From Kineococcus sp. NBC_00420 (GTDB lineage Bacteria > Actinomycetota > Actinomycetes > Actinomycetales > Kineococcaceae): a stretch of DNA of 64,000 nt. The stretch spans positions 930,001 through 994,000 of the forward strand of contig NZ_CP107930.1 in NCBI RefSeq assembly GCF_036021035.1, read 5' to 3'. A program made the position numbers and the translations under genes. Positions 7,151 through 17,138 of the stretch are shown here, one piece after another. The number at the start of each line of letters is the position of its first letter. The stretch's first letter is position 1. A model generated the notes under the pieces. That model had not been told where the DNA came from. It was given only the letters and a program-made list of their open reading frames with translations, and did no database searches.

Positions 7151-10100
7151 TCAGCCGCGCGGCTTCTCCTGCATCTCGTACGTCTCGATGACGTCGTCGA
7201 TCTGGAGGTCGTTGTACGAGCCCAGGCCGATACCGCACTCGTAGCCCTCGCGGACCTCGGTGGCGTCGTCCTTGAACCGTCGCAGCGACTCGATCGTCAG
7301 GTTGTCCCCGTGCACGACACCCTTGCGCAGGACACGCGCCTTGGAGTTGCGTCGGATCAGACCCGAGCGGACCAACGTACCCGCGATGTTGCCGAACTTG
7401 GACGAGCGGAAGATCTCGCGGATCTCCGCCGTACCGAGCTGGACCTCTTCGAACTCGGGCTTGAGCAGACCCTTCAAGGACGCCTCGACGTCCTCGATGG
7501 CCGCGTAGATCACCGAGTAGAAGCGGATGTCGACGCCCTCGCGGTCGGCGTACTCCTTGGTCTGCTGCTCCGGCCGCACGTTGAAGCCGATGATGATCGC
7601 GTTCGAGGCGACGGCGAGGTTGACGTTGTTCTTCGTCACCGCACCGACACCGCGGTCGATCACCCGCAGTTCGACCTCTTCGCCGACGTCGATCTTGTAC
7701 AGCGCGTCCTCGAGGGCTTCGACCGAACCCGCACCGTCACCCTTGAGGATGAGGTTGAGGCTCTCGACCTTGCCCCGCTGCAGCGCGGCGGTGAAGTCCT
7801 CCAGCGAGATGCGCTTGCGCGCCTTCGCCAGAGCCGCGTTGCGCTCCTGCGCCTCGCGCTTCTCCGCGATCTGACGGGCCGTGCGGTCGTCCGGAGCCAC
7901 CAGGAAGGTGTCGCCGGCGCCGGGGACCGAGGTCAGACCGAGCACCTGCACCGGACGCGACGGGGTCGCCTCCGAGACGGAGTCGCCGTTCTCGTCGAGC
8001 ATCGCGCGGACTCGGCCGTAGCCGGTCCCCGCGACGATCGCGTCACCGACGTGCAGCGTCCCGGACTGGACCAGGACGGTGGCGACGGGACCACGGCCCT
8101 TGTCGAGGTTGCCCTCGATCGCGATGCCGCGAGCGTCCTTCTCGGCGTTCGCCCGCAGGTCCAGCGAGGCGTCGGCGGTGAGCAGGACGGCCTCGAGGAG
8201 GCTGTCCAGACCCATGCCCTGCTTCGCGGACACGTTGACGAACATCGTGTCGCCGCCGTACTCCTCGGCCACCAGGTTGTACTCGGTCAGCTGCTGACGG
8301 ACCTTGTCCGGGTTCGCGCCGTCCTTGTCGACCTTGTTGACCGCGACGACGATCGGGACGTCGGCCGCCTGGGCGTGGTTGAGCGCCTCGATGGTCTGGG
8401 GCATCACACCGTCGTCGGCCGCCACCACGAGGATCGCGATGTCGGTGACCTTCGCACCACGGGCACGCATGGCCGTGAAGGCCTCGTGACCGGGGGTGTC
8501 GATGAAGGTGATCGGACGTTCGATCCCCTCGTGCTCCTTGACGACCTGGTAGGCGCCGATGTGCTGGGTGATGCCACCGGCCTCCTTCGCCACGACGTCG
8601 GAGGAACGGATGGCGTCGAGCAGCTTCGTCTTGCCGTGGTCGACGTGACCCATGACGGTCACGACCGGGGGACGCGCCGACAGCTCGTCGTCGCCCTCGG
8701 CCTCGAGTTCTGCGTCGAGGTCGATGGAGAAGCCGGCGAGCAGCTCGCGCTCCTCGTCCTCCGGAGAGACGACCTCGACGACGTAGCCGAGCTCGTTGCC
8801 GAGCAGCTGGAACGTGTCCTCGTCCAGGGAGGCGGTCGCGGTGACCATCTCGCCCAGGTGGAAGAGGATCGTCACCAGCGCCGCGGGGTCGGCGTCGATC
8901 TTGTCCGCGAAGTCGCTGACCGACGCGCCGCGACGGATGCGCAGGACCGTGGTCCCGTCACCGTGACGGACGGACACACCGCCGACGGCGGGCGCCTGCA
9001 TCGCTTCGTACTCCTGGCGCTTCGCCCGCTTGGACTTGCGCCCACGGACGGGACGACCACCGGCGCGACCGAACGCACCCTGGGTACCGCCGCGGTTGCC
9101 GCGGGGACCACCACTGCCGCCACCGGGACGACCGGCGAAACCGCCGCCACCCGCACCGGGGCCACCGGGACGACCGGCGAAACCGCCGCCGCCCGCACCA
9201 CCACGAGCGCCACCGGGGCCGCCGCGGCCGGGCGCACCCGGACGACCGGCACCCGCACCCGGACGGCCGACCGTCGGGCGCGCCGGCATCATGCCGGGGT
9301 TGGGACGGGGACCACCGGGACGGGGACCGCCGGGACCGGCCGGGCTGGGACGGGGCCCACCCTGGGGACGGGGCATGCCCTGGTTGGACGCGAACGGGTT
9401 GTTGCCCGGACGCGGCGCACCGCCGGGACCGCCCTGGCCACCGGGACCGCCCTGGCTGCGGGGCATGCCCTGGCTGGGCGCGAAGGGGTTGTTGCCCGGA
9501 CGCGGTGCACCGGCACCGGGACGCGGAGCGCCACCGGACGCGCCGGGGCGACCGGGACGCTCACCCTGCGGACGCTCACCCTGCGGGCGGTCGCTGCGGG
9601 GACGGTCGCCCTGCGGACGGTCGCTGCGCTCGGGACGGTCGCCCGGACCCGGACGACGCGCACCGGGGCCACCCGCGCCGGGAGCACCCGGACGCGCGCC
9701 GGGACCACCGGGACCCGCGGGACGGGCACCCGGACGGGGACCACCCGCGGCCGGCGGGGTCGAGGGACGACCGGCCGGGGCGGGACGCTGCGGAGCCGGA
9801 GCGGACGGACGCTGCGCGGCGGCAGCGGCGGGACGCTCGGCGGGAACCGCGGGCGGCGCCTGGAACGCCGGCTGCGGGATCGAGGGAGCGGGGCTCGCCT
9901 CGGTGCTCGGTGCCGGAGCAGCCGGGCTGGGCGTCGGCGCGACCTCGGCGGCCGGAGCCGGCTGCGAGGGAGCCGGCGCCTGGGGACGCGCGGCGGGACC
10001 CGGACGGGCGCCCGGGGGCATGCGCGGACCCGGCTTCACCGCCGGGGCCGGACGAGCGGCGGCAGCGCCACCCTCGGTGGGGAACTTGTCCTTCAACCGC

Positions 10101-10231
10101 CGGATGACCGGCGGCTCGACGGTCGAGCTCGCAGAACGCACGAACTCGCCCATCTCCTTGAGCGTGGCCAGAACGACCTTGCTCTCGACTCCGAACTCCT
10201 TGGCGAGCTCGTAGACCCGGACCTTTGCCAC
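7151..10231 (-). CDS. infB: Translation initiation factor IF-2
   Basis: IF-2 is the GTPase that delivers initiator tRNA to the 30S subunit. The 1026-residue product has an IF2_N domain at residues 1-52 ([20 protein letters not shown]). A disordered Pro/Gly/Arg/Ala-rich linker of about 340 residues with internal repeats follows, then a second IF2_N-like domain from about 400. The G domain has GHVDHGKT near 528, DTPGHEAF near 575 and NKVDK near 630, and domains II-IV lead to a C terminus ending [12 protein letters not shown] start with AGGAG four bases upstream. It follows ylxR by 92 bp in the conserved rimP-nusA-ylxR-infB order. Confidence 0.97.
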   Translation of the reverse strand: MAKVRVYELAKEFGVESKVVLATLKEMGEFVRSASSTVEPPVIRRLKDKFPTEGGAAAARPAPAVKPGPRMPPGARPGPAARPQAPAPSQPAPAAEVAPTPSPAAPAPSTEASPAPSIPQPAFQAPPAVPAERPAAAAAQRPSAPAPQRPAPAGRPSTPPAAGGPRPGARPAGPGGPGARPGAPGAGGPGARRPGPGDRPERSDRPQGDRPRSDRPQGERPQGERPGRPGASGGAPRPGAGAPRPGNNPFAPSQGMPRSQGGPGGQGGPGGAPRPGNNPFASNQGMPRPQGGPRPSPAGPGGPRPGGPRPNPGMMPARPTVGRPGAGAGRPGAPGRGGPGGARGGAGGGGFAGRPGGPGAGGGGFAGRPGGGSGGPRGNRGGTQGAFGRAGGRPVRGRKSKRAKRQEYEAMQAPAVGGVSVRHGDGTTVLRIRRGASVSDFADKIDADPAALVTILFHLGEMVTATASLDEDTFQLLGNELGYVVEVVSPEDEERELLAGFSIDLDAELEAEGDDELSARPPVVTVMGHVDHGKTKLLDAIRSSDVVAKEAGGITQHIGAYQVVKEHEGIERPITFIDTPGHEAFTAMRARGAKVTDIAILVVAADDGVMPQTIEALNHAQAADVPIVVAVNKVDKDGANPDKVRQQLTEYNLVAEEYGGDTMFVNVSAKQGMGLDSLLEAVLLTADASLDLRANAEKDARGIAIEGNLDKGRGPVATVLVQSGTLHVGDAIVAGTGYGRVRAMLDENGDSVSEATPSRPVQVLGLTSVPGAGDTFLVAPDDRTARQIAEKREAQERNAALAKARKRISLEDFTAALQRGKVESLNLILKGDGAGSVEALEDALYKIDVGEEVELRVIDRGVGAVTKNNVNLAVASNAIIIGFNVRPEQQTKEYADREGVDIRFYSVIYAAIEDVEASLKGLLKPEFEEVQLGTAEIREIFRSSKFGNIAGTLVRSGLIRRNSKARVLRKGVVHGDNLTIESLRRFKDDATEVREGYECGIGLGSYNDLQIDDVIETYEMQEKPRG
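9123..9643. repeat. Low-complexity repeats inside the IF-2 linker
   Basis: Three repeat blocks encode the disordered linker of infB. A 26-bp unit occurs identically at 9123-9148 and 9165-9190 (period 42, encoding [10 protein letters not shown]). A 53-bp unit at 9370-9422 recurs at 9460-9512 with about four differences (encoding PRPGNNPFA...QGMPR). Short CGGACGGTCGC-like units at 9555-9643 encode (D/E)RP repeats. These are coding repeats, not a mobile element or CRISPR. Confidence 0.85.
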
Positions 10232-10323
10232 TTCACTCCTGTTCTTGGTCCGGGCTCGTCTCTACCGGGCGCGGACCGTCATCAGTCGGGGGGATTCATC
10301 GGTGGAGACTCATCGGGTGCTCA

Positions 10324-10623
10324 TCAGCTGTTCGACCCGCTCTCATCGGTGGTGGTGGACACGACGGCTCCGTGCGAGCACGAGTCCAGGTAGGACCGTA
10401 CGCCAGAGACGTCGAGGGGAGCCGGACGGCGCAGCGCACGGGGCAGGGCCCGTCGCTTCTCCGCCTGCTCCAGGCACGCGCTGCTCAAGTGCAACCACGC
10501 GCCCCTGCCCGGGAGCCGGCGCCGCACGTCGACGAGGAGGTTCCCCACCTCGTCCGGTGCCACGACGACCCTCAGCAGCGTCGACCGGGAGTCCCGTTGA
10601 CGGCACCCCACGCAGGTACGCAC
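10324..10623 (-). CDS. ylxR: YlxR (DUF448) nucleic-acid-binding protein
   Basis: A 99-residue YlxR-family protein, encoded between nusA and infB in most Gram-positives. The diagnostic RTCVGCR opens the protein and GRGAWLH lies in the middle, both hallmarks of the DUF448 fold. Members bind RNA and, in some species, affect RNase P or transcription. Start GTG at 10623. The Ser/Thr-rich C-terminal tail (about the last 20 residues) is poorly conserved. Confidence 0.9.
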   Translation of the reverse strand: MRTCVGCRQRDSRSTLLRVVVAPDEVGNLLVDVRRRLPGRGAWLHLSSACLEQAEKRRALPRALRRPAPLDVSGVRSYLDSCSHGAVVSTTTDESGSNS

Positions 10624-10724
10624 CGGGCCTGAAGCCTCGGGCGTCGCGGAGCGCCGGCCAACACCCGAAACGGGGCGACCGGTCGTAGGCAGTGTAACGA
10701 TGGCGCCAGTGTAGCCCTTCCCGC

Positions 10725-11747
10725 TCAGGCCTCGCCCGCGGACGGGGCCTTCGCGGACGGCTCGGTGTCGGCGACCGTGTCGGGGCGGATGTCGATGCGC
10801 CAGCCGGTCAGCTTCGCGGCGAGACGGGCGTTCTGGCCCTCCTTGCCGATCGCCAGCGACAGCTGGTAGTCGGGGACGATCACCCGGGCGGAGCGGGCCG
10901 CGAGGTCGACCACCTCGACGGAGCTCACCCGGGCCGGCGAGAGCGCGTTGCCGACGAACTCCGCCGGATCGTCGGAGTGGTCGACGATGTCGACCTTCTC
11001 GCCGCGCAGCTCGGCCATGACGGCGCGCACGCGCTGACCCATCGGGCCGATGCAGGCGCCCTTGGCGTTGATCCCCGACCGCATGGCGCGCACCGCCATC
11101 TTGGAGCGGTGACCGGCCTCGCGCGAGAGCGCGGTGATCTGCACCGTGCCGTCGGCGATCTCGGGGACCTCGAGGGCGAACAGCTTGCGGACCAGCATCG
11201 GGTGGGACCGGCTGAGCACGACCTGCGGGCCCTTGGGTCCCTTCTTCACGCTGACCACGAAGCAGCGGATGCGGCTGCCGTGCTCGTACTTCTCACCGGG
11301 CACCTGCTCCTGCGGGGGCAGCACGCCCTCGAGGGTGCCGAGGTCGACCTGGACGACACGCGGGTCGCGACCCTGCTGGATCACCCCGGAGACGATCTCG
11401 CCCTCGGTGTCGGCGTACTCGCCGAGCACCGCGTCGTCCTCCGCGTCGCGCAGGCGCTGCAGGATCACCTGACGGGCGGTCGTCGCGGCGATCCGGCCGA
11501 AGCCCGAGGGGGTGTCGTCGAACTCGCCCGTGACCAGACCCTCGTCGTCGCGGTCCTTGGCCAGGACGCGGACCTCACCGCTGGCGCGGTCGAGCTCGAC
11601 GCGGGCGTCGGGGTGGGCCTTGTGGTCCTCGTGCTCGGTCCGGTGGTAGGCCACGAGCAGGGCCTGCTCGATCGCCCGCACGAGGGTCTCGAACGGGATC
11701 TCCCTCTCCCGCTCCAGCATCCGCAGCGCGGCCATGTCGATGTTCAC
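10725..11747 (-). CDS. nusA: Transcription termination/antitermination factor NusA
   Basis: NusA binds RNA polymerase and nascent RNA and modulates pausing, termination and antitermination. The 340-residue product has the N-terminal RNAP-binding domain ([20 protein letters not shown]), an S1 domain ([10 protein letters not shown] to HGSRIRCFV), and KH1/KH2 with [18 protein letters not shown] and [20 protein letters not shown]. It lacks the acidic repeats of proteobacterial NusA, as usual in actinobacteria. The GTG start overlaps the rimP TGA by 4 bp (GTGA). Confidence 0.97.
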   Translation of the reverse strand: MNIDMAALRMLEREREIPFETLVRAIEQALLVAYHRTEHEDHKAHPDARVELDRASGEVRVLAKDRDDEGLVTGEFDDTPSGFGRIAATTARQVILQRLRDAEDDAVLGEYADTEGEIVSGVIQQGRDPRVVQVDLGTLEGVLPPQEQVPGEKYEHGSRIRCFVVSVKKGPKGPQVVLSRSHPMLVRKLFALEVPEIADGTVQITALSREAGHRSKMAVRAMRSGINAKGACIGPMGQRVRAVMAELRGEKVDIVDHSDDPAEFVGNALSPARVSSVEVVDLAARSARVIVPDYQLSLAIGKEGQNARLAAKLTGWRIDIRPDTVADTEPSAKAPSAGEA

Positions 11748-12355
11748 TGCTCGTCCTCGGTTCCCTCGTCGTCAAACTCGTCGTCCTCGTCCGGCTGGTC
11801 GGGGTCGGCCACCGGGTCCTCGACGTCCTCGTCGTGGCGGCGGAACTCGACCTGCACCTCACCGCGCACCAGCTCGGCCCAGGTGAGGTGGCGCAGGGCC
11901 CCCACGTCCTTGGCCCGCGGCGGCTTGCCCTTGACCATCTGGGGTTCCCCGACGGTGTGCACGCCGGCCTCGTCGACCGAGTCGACCCGCACCATCAGCG
12001 TGGACCCGTCCGCGAGCACCGCGAGGACCAGGCGGCCCTGGGCGCGCGACCAGTGCCGCGGCGTCGTCAGCGGCCGGTCGACCCCGGGCGAGGAGACCTC
12101 GAGCGTGTAGGGCACCTCACCCAGCACGTCGGAGTCGTCGAGGGCCTGCGAGACGGCGGTCGAGGCGGCGGCCACGGCGTCCATGTCCAGGTCGCCGGGT
12201 TCGTCACCGGCGCGGTCCACGATCACTCTCACCACCTGGCGGCGGCCGGCGGTCGTGACGCTCACCTCGTCGAGGGCCAGTTCGGCACCGATCTCGGTCC
12301 CGGTGGCGAACACCGGGGTCAGCACCGCGGTCACGGCCTCGTCGAGCGTCGGCAC
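11744..12355 (-). CDS. rimP: Ribosome maturation factor RimP
   Basis: RimP assists 30S subunit assembly. The chosen GTG (12355) gives 203 residues starting [19 protein letters not shown], with GGGGAGGGAG just upstream as ribosome-binding site. The family motifs [14 protein letters not shown] and [10 protein letters not shown] are present. The last 30 residues are strongly acidic (Asp/Glu runs) beyond the usual fold. An open frame extends far upstream but has no family similarity there. First gene of the rimP-nusA-ylxR-infB unit, coupled to nusA by a GTGA overlap. Confidence 0.95.
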   Translation of the reverse strand: MPTLDEAVTAVLTPVFATGTEIGAELALDEVSVTTAGRRQVVRVIVDRAGDEPGDLDMDAVAAASTAVSQALDDSDVLGEVPYTLEVSSPGVDRPLTTPRHWSRAQGRLVLAVLADGSTLMVRVDSVDEAGVHTVGEPQMVKGKPPRAKDVGALRHLTWAELVRGEVQVEFRRHDEDVEDPVADPDQPDEDDEFDDEGTEDEQ

Positions 12356-12481
12356 GACCGCTCCCTCCCCTGCTCTCGAGTTGTCCTGGCGTGCCGACCC
12401 ACCGGGCCGGGCACGACGGGTCAGCCTAGCCGCTGCGGGGGCCGTCCCGGACCGGTCACGGACGGTGGGACGATCGCGGGC

Positions 12482-13549
12482 GTGCTCGTCCCACCCCGCC
12501 ACCCCGTGCAGCCCCTGACCCGCCGGACGGCGTTGCGCGGGGCCGTGTCCGGGCTCGGTGCGGGCCTGGCCGTCCTGGGCCTCGGCGGCTGCGACGTCCG
12601 CTGGGTCAGCGGCGCGGAGACCACCCCGACGGCGCAGCGGGGCCCCGACGACGACGCCCGGGACGCGGCGGTCGCGGACACCCGGGACCTGCTCGGACTG
12701 CTGCTGCCCGCCGCCCGGGCCGCCGAACCCCTGGGGAGCGTGGCGACCCTCGCGGTGCAGGCCTGCGAGGCCCACCTGCGGGCGCTGGGCGAGGAGCAGT
12801 TCGGCGTGACGAGCTCGGGCGGGACGGCGGCGGTGGACGCCGCCGCGGTCCTGGACCGCCTCGCCGTGACCACCACCTCGGCCCTGACCGCGGCGAGCCG
12901 CACCGACCGCGCGCCGAGTGCCGGGATGGCCCGGCTGCTCGCCGCGGTCGGCGCCTCCCGCGCCGTCCTCCTCGACGACGTCAGCACCGCGACCGGGGTG
13001 GCCGCCCCCGCGGTGGCGCTGCCGGCCGCCGCCCCGGCACCCGCCTCGCCGACCCCCACCCCCTTCGAACCCGAGGACCGGGCGGGGACCGCCGCGCTGC
13101 AGGCGGCCCTGGCCGGTGAGCACGCCGCGGTGTTCGGCTTCGCCCTCGTCGAGGGGCGACTCCCCGATCCCCGCCGCGCCGAGGCCGCGGCCGACCTCGC
13201 CGCCCACCGCGTCGCCCGCGACGACCTCGTCGACGTGCTCGTCTCCCGCGGTGGCGACCCGGCGCAGGCCGCGGTCGGCTACGACGCCGCCGTGCCCACG
13301 GCCGAGGCCGCGACCGCGCTGGCCGCCACGATGACCGAGCGGCTGACCGGCGCCTACGCCGACGTCGTCGCGACGAGCGCCCCCGACCGGACCCTCGCGG
13401 TCTCGGCCCTGCTGCGCAACGCCCGGACGGCCCGGCGCTGGGGGTCGACGGTGACGAGCTTCCCCGGGATGCCCGAGCTCGCCGAGGACGGGACCAGCGT
13501 CCCGAGGGCCACCAGCAGCGCCACCGCGACCGCGACGAGCACCCCCTGA
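12482..13549 (+). CDS. Tat-exported lipoprotein with ferritin-like DUF4439 domain
   Basis: A 355-residue predicted lipoprotein. The N terminus has a twin arginine (TRRTALRG, about residues 13-20), a hydrophobic stretch and a lipobox LGGC with Cys37, so Tat export and lipidation are likely. The C-terminal half has a four-helix pattern with AALAGEHAAVFGFALVEGR, typical of the ferritin-like DUF4439 family, after an Ala/Pro/Thr linker near residue 190. It is divergent from rimP. Metal binding is possible but not proven from sequence. The start is a GTG with only a weak ribosome-binding site. Confidence 0.8.
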   Translation: MLVPPRHPVQPLTRRTALRGAVSGLGAGLAVLGLGGCDVRWVSGAETTPTAQRGPDDDARDAAVADTRDLLGLLLPAARAAEPLGSVATLAVQACEAHLRALGEEQFGVTSSGGTAAVDAAAVLDRLAVTTTSALTAASRTDRAPSAGMARLLAAVGASRAVLLDDVSTATGVAAPAVALPAAAPAPASPTPTPFEPEDRAGTAALQAALAGEHAAVFGFALVEGRLPDPRRAEAAADLAAHRVARDDLVDVLVSRGGDPAQAAVGYDAAVPTAEAATALAATMTERLTGAYADVVATSAPDRTLAVSALLRNARTARRWGSTVTSFPGMPELAEDGTSVPRATSSATATATSTP

Positions 13550-13587
13550 GGCGCCGGGGCGAGCGGGTTGGAAGACTGCACGACGAG

Positions 13588-14463
13588 ATGAGCACGCCAC
13601 CGGAGCACCCCGCCACGGCCCTGCGGGTCATGACCTGGAACGTCTGGTGGCGTTTCGGGGACTGGCGCACCCGCCGGGAATCAATCCTCGCCGTGCTCGA
13701 GCAGGAACGTCCCGACGTCCTGGGCCTGCAGGAGGTCTGGGCCGACGCCGACGAGAACCTCGCGCACTGGCTCGGGGAACGCCTCGGGATGCACGTCGCC
13801 TGGTCGCCCTCCCCCGCCCCCGAGCGCTGGCGGCGCCGGCTGGTCTGGAACGGCGAGGACCCCGAGCGCGCCGACACCTTCCAGTTCGGCAACGCCGTGC
13901 TCAGCCGCTACCCGTTCCTGGCCGAGGACGTCGCGGAACTGCCCGGCGGCGGTCACGAGGACGAGGGCCGCACCGCGCTGCGGGTGCTCGTCGACACCCC
14001 ACGGCGGCCGTTGCCCTTCACCACGACCCACCTGAACTCCTCCCCCGCCGAGTCCGCGGTCCGCCTCGCCCAGGTCCACGTGCTCGTGCCGTTCGTGGCA
14101 GAGGGGTTCCGGCGCGGCGAGCACTACCCGCCGGTGCTGACCGGCGACTTCAACGCCGTCGCGGAGTCCGACGAACTCCGGCTCGCCGCGGGCTACCTCA
14201 CGGCGGGACCCGTCCCGGGGTTCGTACTGGTCGACGCGTGGCGGTTCGCCGAGGCCGGTGACCCGGGGTTCACCTGGGACCGGCGCAACCCCTTCGTCGC
14301 CCGCGTGCACCAGCCCAGCGCGCGCATCGACCACGTCCTCGTCGGGCTGTCCCCGTTCACCGGCGAGGGGTCGGTCCGCGCCGTGCGGCTGGTGGCCACC
14401 GAACCCGTCGACGGCGTCTGGGCCAGCGACCACGCCGCCGTGGTCGTCGACCTGGAACCCTGA
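13588..14463 (+). CDS. Endonuclease/exonuclease/phosphatase family protein
   Basis: A 291-residue EEP-fold metal-dependent phosphodiesterase. Family motifs appear in order: MTWNVWW near the start, DVLGLQEVW (metal-binding Glu), TTTHLNS, LTGDFNAV (Asp-x-Asn catalytic pair) and WASDHAAVVVDL (terminal Asp-His). There is no signal peptide. EEP members include DNA-repair nucleases and lipid or nucleotide phosphatases; the substrate cannot be told. It follows the lipoprotein gene by 38 bp and may be co-transcribed. It ends 2 bp before the stop of the convergent NUDIX gene. Confidence 0.87.
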   Translation: MSTPPEHPATALRVMTWNVWWRFGDWRTRRESILAVLEQERPDVLGLQEVWADADENLAHWLGERLGMHVAWSPSPAPERWRRRLVWNGEDPERADTFQFGNAVLSRYPFLAEDVAELPGGGHEDEGRTALRVLVDTPRRPLPFTTTHLNSSPAESAVRLAQVHVLVPFVAEGFRRGEHYPPVLTGDFNAVAESDELRLAAGYLTAGPVPGFVLVDAWRFAEAGDPGFTWDRRNPFVARVHQPSARIDHVLVGLSPFTGEGSVRAVRLVATEPVDGVWASDHAAVVVDLEP

Positions 14464-14465
14464 CC

Positions 14466-15068
14466 TCAGCGGGCGAACGGCCCGCTCAGGACGGCCCACT
14501 GCAGCAGCAGGACGGTCTTGGCGTCGACGATGCCGGTGCCGATCCGCGACACCGCGTCGTCGACGTCGAGTTCCAGCACCTCGATGTCCTCGCCCTCGTG
14601 GCGGACCCCGGTGCGCGAGCCCGCCACCACGTCGCCGTGGGCGTAGGGCGCGGCGAAGAAGTGCAGGCGTTCGGTCACGGAGCCGGGACTGGTCCACAGG
14701 TCGAAGAGGTGGGTGACCTCCCCGACGGGGTGGCCGAGTTCCTCCTCGGTCTCGCGCCGGACCGCCGTCTCCGCGTCGTCGGCGTCCAGGAGGCCCGCGG
14801 CGGTCTCGACGAGCATCCCGTCGGGGTGGCCGTTGACGTAGGCGGGGAGGCGGAACTGCCGCGTCAGCAGGACCGTCCGGGCCGCCACCTCGTAGAGCAG
14901 GATCGTGGCTCCGTCGCCGCGGTCGTAGGTCTCGCGTTCCTCGCTCGACCACGACCCGTCGGAGTGCTGGACGTCGAACGTCGTCGTCCGGGTCACGAAC
15001 CAGTTCGAGGTGAGCACGCGCACGTCGCGGATCCGCACCCGTGGGTTGCCCGTCAGGTCACGGCCCAC
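14466..15068 (-). CDS. NUDIX hydrolase, NudK/ADP-ribose pyrophosphatase-like
   Basis: A 200-residue NUDIX enzyme. The region VLTSNWFVTRTTTFDVQHSD resembles the N-terminal dimerisation strand of NudK-type (GDP-mannose) and ADP-sugar pyrophosphatases. The Nudix box is GLLDADDAETAVRRETEEEL, with Asp instead of the first Glu of the consensus but the REx2EE core kept. I chose GTG 15068 because it gives the family length; the frame is open further upstream only because it runs through the broken GntR gene. The ribosome-binding site is weak, so translation may depend on reading from upstream. Confidence 0.85.
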   Translation of the reverse strand: MGRDLTGNPRVRIRDVRVLTSNWFVTRTTTFDVQHSDGSWSSEERETYDRGDGATILLYEVAARTVLLTRQFRLPAYVNGHPDGMLVETAAGLLDADDAETAVRRETEEELGHPVGEVTHLFDLWTSPGSVTERLHFFAAPYAHGDVVAGSRTGVRHEGEDIEVLELDVDDAVSRIGTGIVDAKTVLLLQWAVLSGPFAR

Positions 15069-15105
15069 CTGGTCGAGGCCGGTGCGGCCGCGGCGGTCGG
15101 GTACG

Positions 15106-15524
15106 TCAACGCCTGGTCGAGTCACCCCGGGATCGTCGCACGGTCCGCTTCCAGTTGGTCCCGAGCTCCCGCAGGTGCACGCGGGTGCGGTCGGCCCGGA
15201 AGAAGTCGTGGGCGTACCCGACGGGCCGACCGTCGACCTGGTGGGCCACCCGCCGGGTCTCCAGCAACGCCGACCCGGGCGGGACCTCGAGGAGTCCGGC
15301 CCGTTCCCCGTCGGCCGGGACGGCTTCGACCAGGCGGAGCCGCACGACGCGGACGACGGGTTCGTCGGGGGCGAGCCGCCCAGCGCCTGCCTCAGGACGG
15401 TCCGGCCGACGCAGAGACGTTCGGCCAGAGCGCGTTCGCTGCCGAGGGACTCCCCGGGGTGGAACCGTTCCTCGCGCAGCAGCCGCCGCAGCGTCCCGCA
15501 GACCCGGTCCGCCGGAGTGTCCAC
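15106..15524 (-). pseudogene. GntR/UTRA-type regulator, internally deleted and frameshifted
   Basis: The 5' part (GTG 15524) encodes a GntR winged-helix start: LRREERFHPGESLGSERALA is approximated by RRLLREERFHPGESLGSERA, then ERLCVGRTVLRQAL. Right after helix 3 the frame loses similarity. From about 15390 down to 15106 a different frame encodes the end of a UTRA ligand domain (LEVPPGSALLETRRVAHQ, then GRPVGYAHDFFRADRTRVH). The wing and roughly the first half of UTRA are missing, so the gene carries a deletion plus a frame change and is very likely non-functional. It starts 4 bp after the stop of the class III PLP enzyme, so it was once its co-transcribed regulator. Confidence 0.8.
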
Positions 15525-15528
15525 ACGC

Positions 15529-16863
15529 TCAGCGCCCCAGAGCCGTGAGCGAGGCGTCGAGGGCGCCCACCAGCCAGTCGGTGTCCGCGACCTGGAAGGC
15601 CAGCGGCGGGCGGAGCTTCAGGACGTTGCCGTGCGGGCCGGCCACGGAGGTCAGGACCCCGCGGTCGCGCAGTTCCTCGAGCACCGCGAGCGCGAGGTCG
15701 CGGTCGGGTTCGCGCGTCGCCGGGTCCGTGACGAGTTCCAGGCCGGTGAACAACCCGGTGCCGCGGACGTCACCGACGGCGGGGTGCTTCTGCCTCAGCC
15801 CTTCGAGGTCAGCGCGCATCGCGGTGCCGACCTTCGCGGAGTGCTCCTGCAGGCCTTCGCTGCGGATCGTCGTCAGGACGGCCTGCGCGGCAGCCATCGA
15901 GACCGGGTTCCCGCCGAAGGTGTTGAAGTAGGGGATCCGGTCGCTGAACGCGGCCAGCACCTCCTCGCGCGCGACCACCCCCGACACCGGGACGCCGTTG
16001 CCCATGGGTTTCCCGAGGGTCACCAGGTCGGGGACGATCCCGTGCCGGGCGAAACCCCAGAACTCCTCCCCGGTGCGGGCGAAACCCGGCTGCACCTCGT
16101 CGGCGATGAACACCCCACCGGCGGCGCGGACGACGTCGACGGCCTCGGCGAGGTAGCCGGCCGGTGCCGGCAGCACGCCGTCGGAGGAGAAGACCGAGTC
16201 GGCGATGAAGGCGGCGAGCTTCGTCCCGTGCGCCTCCAGGTCGTCGATCGCGGCGCGCACCCGGTCCGCGAACCAGGACCCGATCCGGGTGGGGTCGACG
16301 CCGGTGCGGTAGACGTCCGGGGCGGGGACGAGACGGGCGGTGGGGGCGATCGGCTGCCCCGAACCCAGCGCCGGCGAGACTCCCGAGGTGAGTTCGCTGG
16401 TGCCGTGGTACGCCTCGGTGGTGGCGATGAAACCCTCGCCACCGCTCCAGGCCTTCGCGACCCGCAGGGCGAGGTCGTTGGCCTCCGAACCGGTGCACAT
16501 GTACATCGCCTTCCACTCCCCCGTCGGCGGGGCGGGGAACGTGGTGAGCAGGTCGTCGGTGTAGTCGAGGATCCCCTCGTGCAGGTAGCGGGTGTGGGTG
16601 TTCAGCAGTTGCATCTGCCGGGTCACGGCCTCGACGACCGCGGGGTGGCAGTGCCCGAGGCTCGCGACGTTGTTGTACATGTCCAGGTACCTCGTCCCGT
16701 CGGCGTCGAACAGGTACTGCCCCTCGCCCCGGACCAGGTGGACCGGACGGCGGTAGAACAACCGGTAGGAGCCGCCGAGCACCGCGGACCGGCGTTCGGT
16801 GAGGGCCCGCGTCGCCGGGTCCAGGCCCTCGGCGTGCTCGGGCCGGAAGCTGTTCGTGTCCAT
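15529..16863 (-). CDS. Class III PLP enzyme, ETNPPL/PHYKPL (amino-alcohol phosphate phospholyase)-like
   Basis: A 444-residue fold-type I PLP enzyme of aminotransferase class III. The PLP lysine is about K285 in TLGKPMGNG. Several stretches resemble, from memory, the animal phospholyases acting on phosphoethanolamine and phosphohydroxylysine rather than ordinary transaminases: NNVASLGHCHPAVVEA, RQMQLLNTHTRYLHE, IPYFNTFGGNPVS and GPHGNVLKLRPP. It is divergent from an APH-type kinase (start 17139), the pairing expected for kinase plus phospholyase. Start ATG 16863; an in-frame GTG at 16881 with AGAGG upstream is an alternative. Plain omega-aminotransferase activity cannot be excluded. Confidence 0.85.
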   Translation of the reverse strand: MDTNSFRPEHAEGLDPATRALTERRSAVLGGSYRLFYRRPVHLVRGEGQYLFDADGTRYLDMYNNVASLGHCHPAVVEAVTRQMQLLNTHTRYLHEGILDYTDDLLTTFPAPPTGEWKAMYMCTGSEANDLALRVAKAWSGGEGFIATTEAYHGTSELTSGVSPALGSGQPIAPTARLVPAPDVYRTGVDPTRIGSWFADRVRAAIDDLEAHGTKLAAFIADSVFSSDGVLPAPAGYLAEAVDVVRAAGGVFIADEVQPGFARTGEEFWGFARHGIVPDLVTLGKPMGNGVPVSGVVAREEVLAAFSDRIPYFNTFGGNPVSMAAAQAVLTTIRSEGLQEHSAKVGTAMRADLEGLRQKHPAVGDVRGTGLFTGLELVTDPATREPDRDLALAVLEELRDRGVLTSVAGPHGNVLKLRPPLAFQVADTDWLVGALDASLTALGR

Positions 16864-17138
16864 GATCGTCGAGCGGGTCACCGGGTCACCTCTGGTTCGG
16901 CTGGTCCTGTCCTGCGTCTGTTCGCACCGCGTCGGCGCCCAAGCCCTCACGACGGAACTGCTCGACGTCGATCCTGGCGCGACGCGGCGGCCCGCACAGC
17001 CCACCCGTGTTTCGTCCAGGTCAACTCTCGGGGCCGCGTGTGAACGGCGTGTTGCGCAGGACACGGGGGTTCCCCGCGCGGACCGCTCGTGCCACACTCG
17101 GCGCGGCGCCCAGCCCTCCTCGCACCCCGAGGAGAACC

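Noticed and set aside
9123-9643. Direct repeats that could suggest a CRISPR array
   Set aside because: The repeats are in frame within infB, have no unique spacers and no cas genes are near.
6779-10393. 1204-residue ORF on the plus strand opposite infB
   Set aside because: It is the antisense of infB, open only because of high GC; composition (long Arg/Gly/Thr/His runs) and lack of motifs mark it as a shadow.
11834-12481. Upstream extension of the ferritin-like lipoprotein ORF
   Set aside because: It overlaps rimP on the other strand; the twin-arginine signal and lipobox begin only after the GTG at 12482.
15010-17043. 677-residue plus-strand ORF opposite the PLP enzyme and GntR remnant
   Set aside because: Shadow of the minus-strand genes; no motif and biased composition.
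16864-17138. Search for a promoter or operator in the longest intergenic gap
   Set aside because: I found no convincing -35/-10 pair or palindrome here beyond the ribosome-binding sites, so nothing is annotated.
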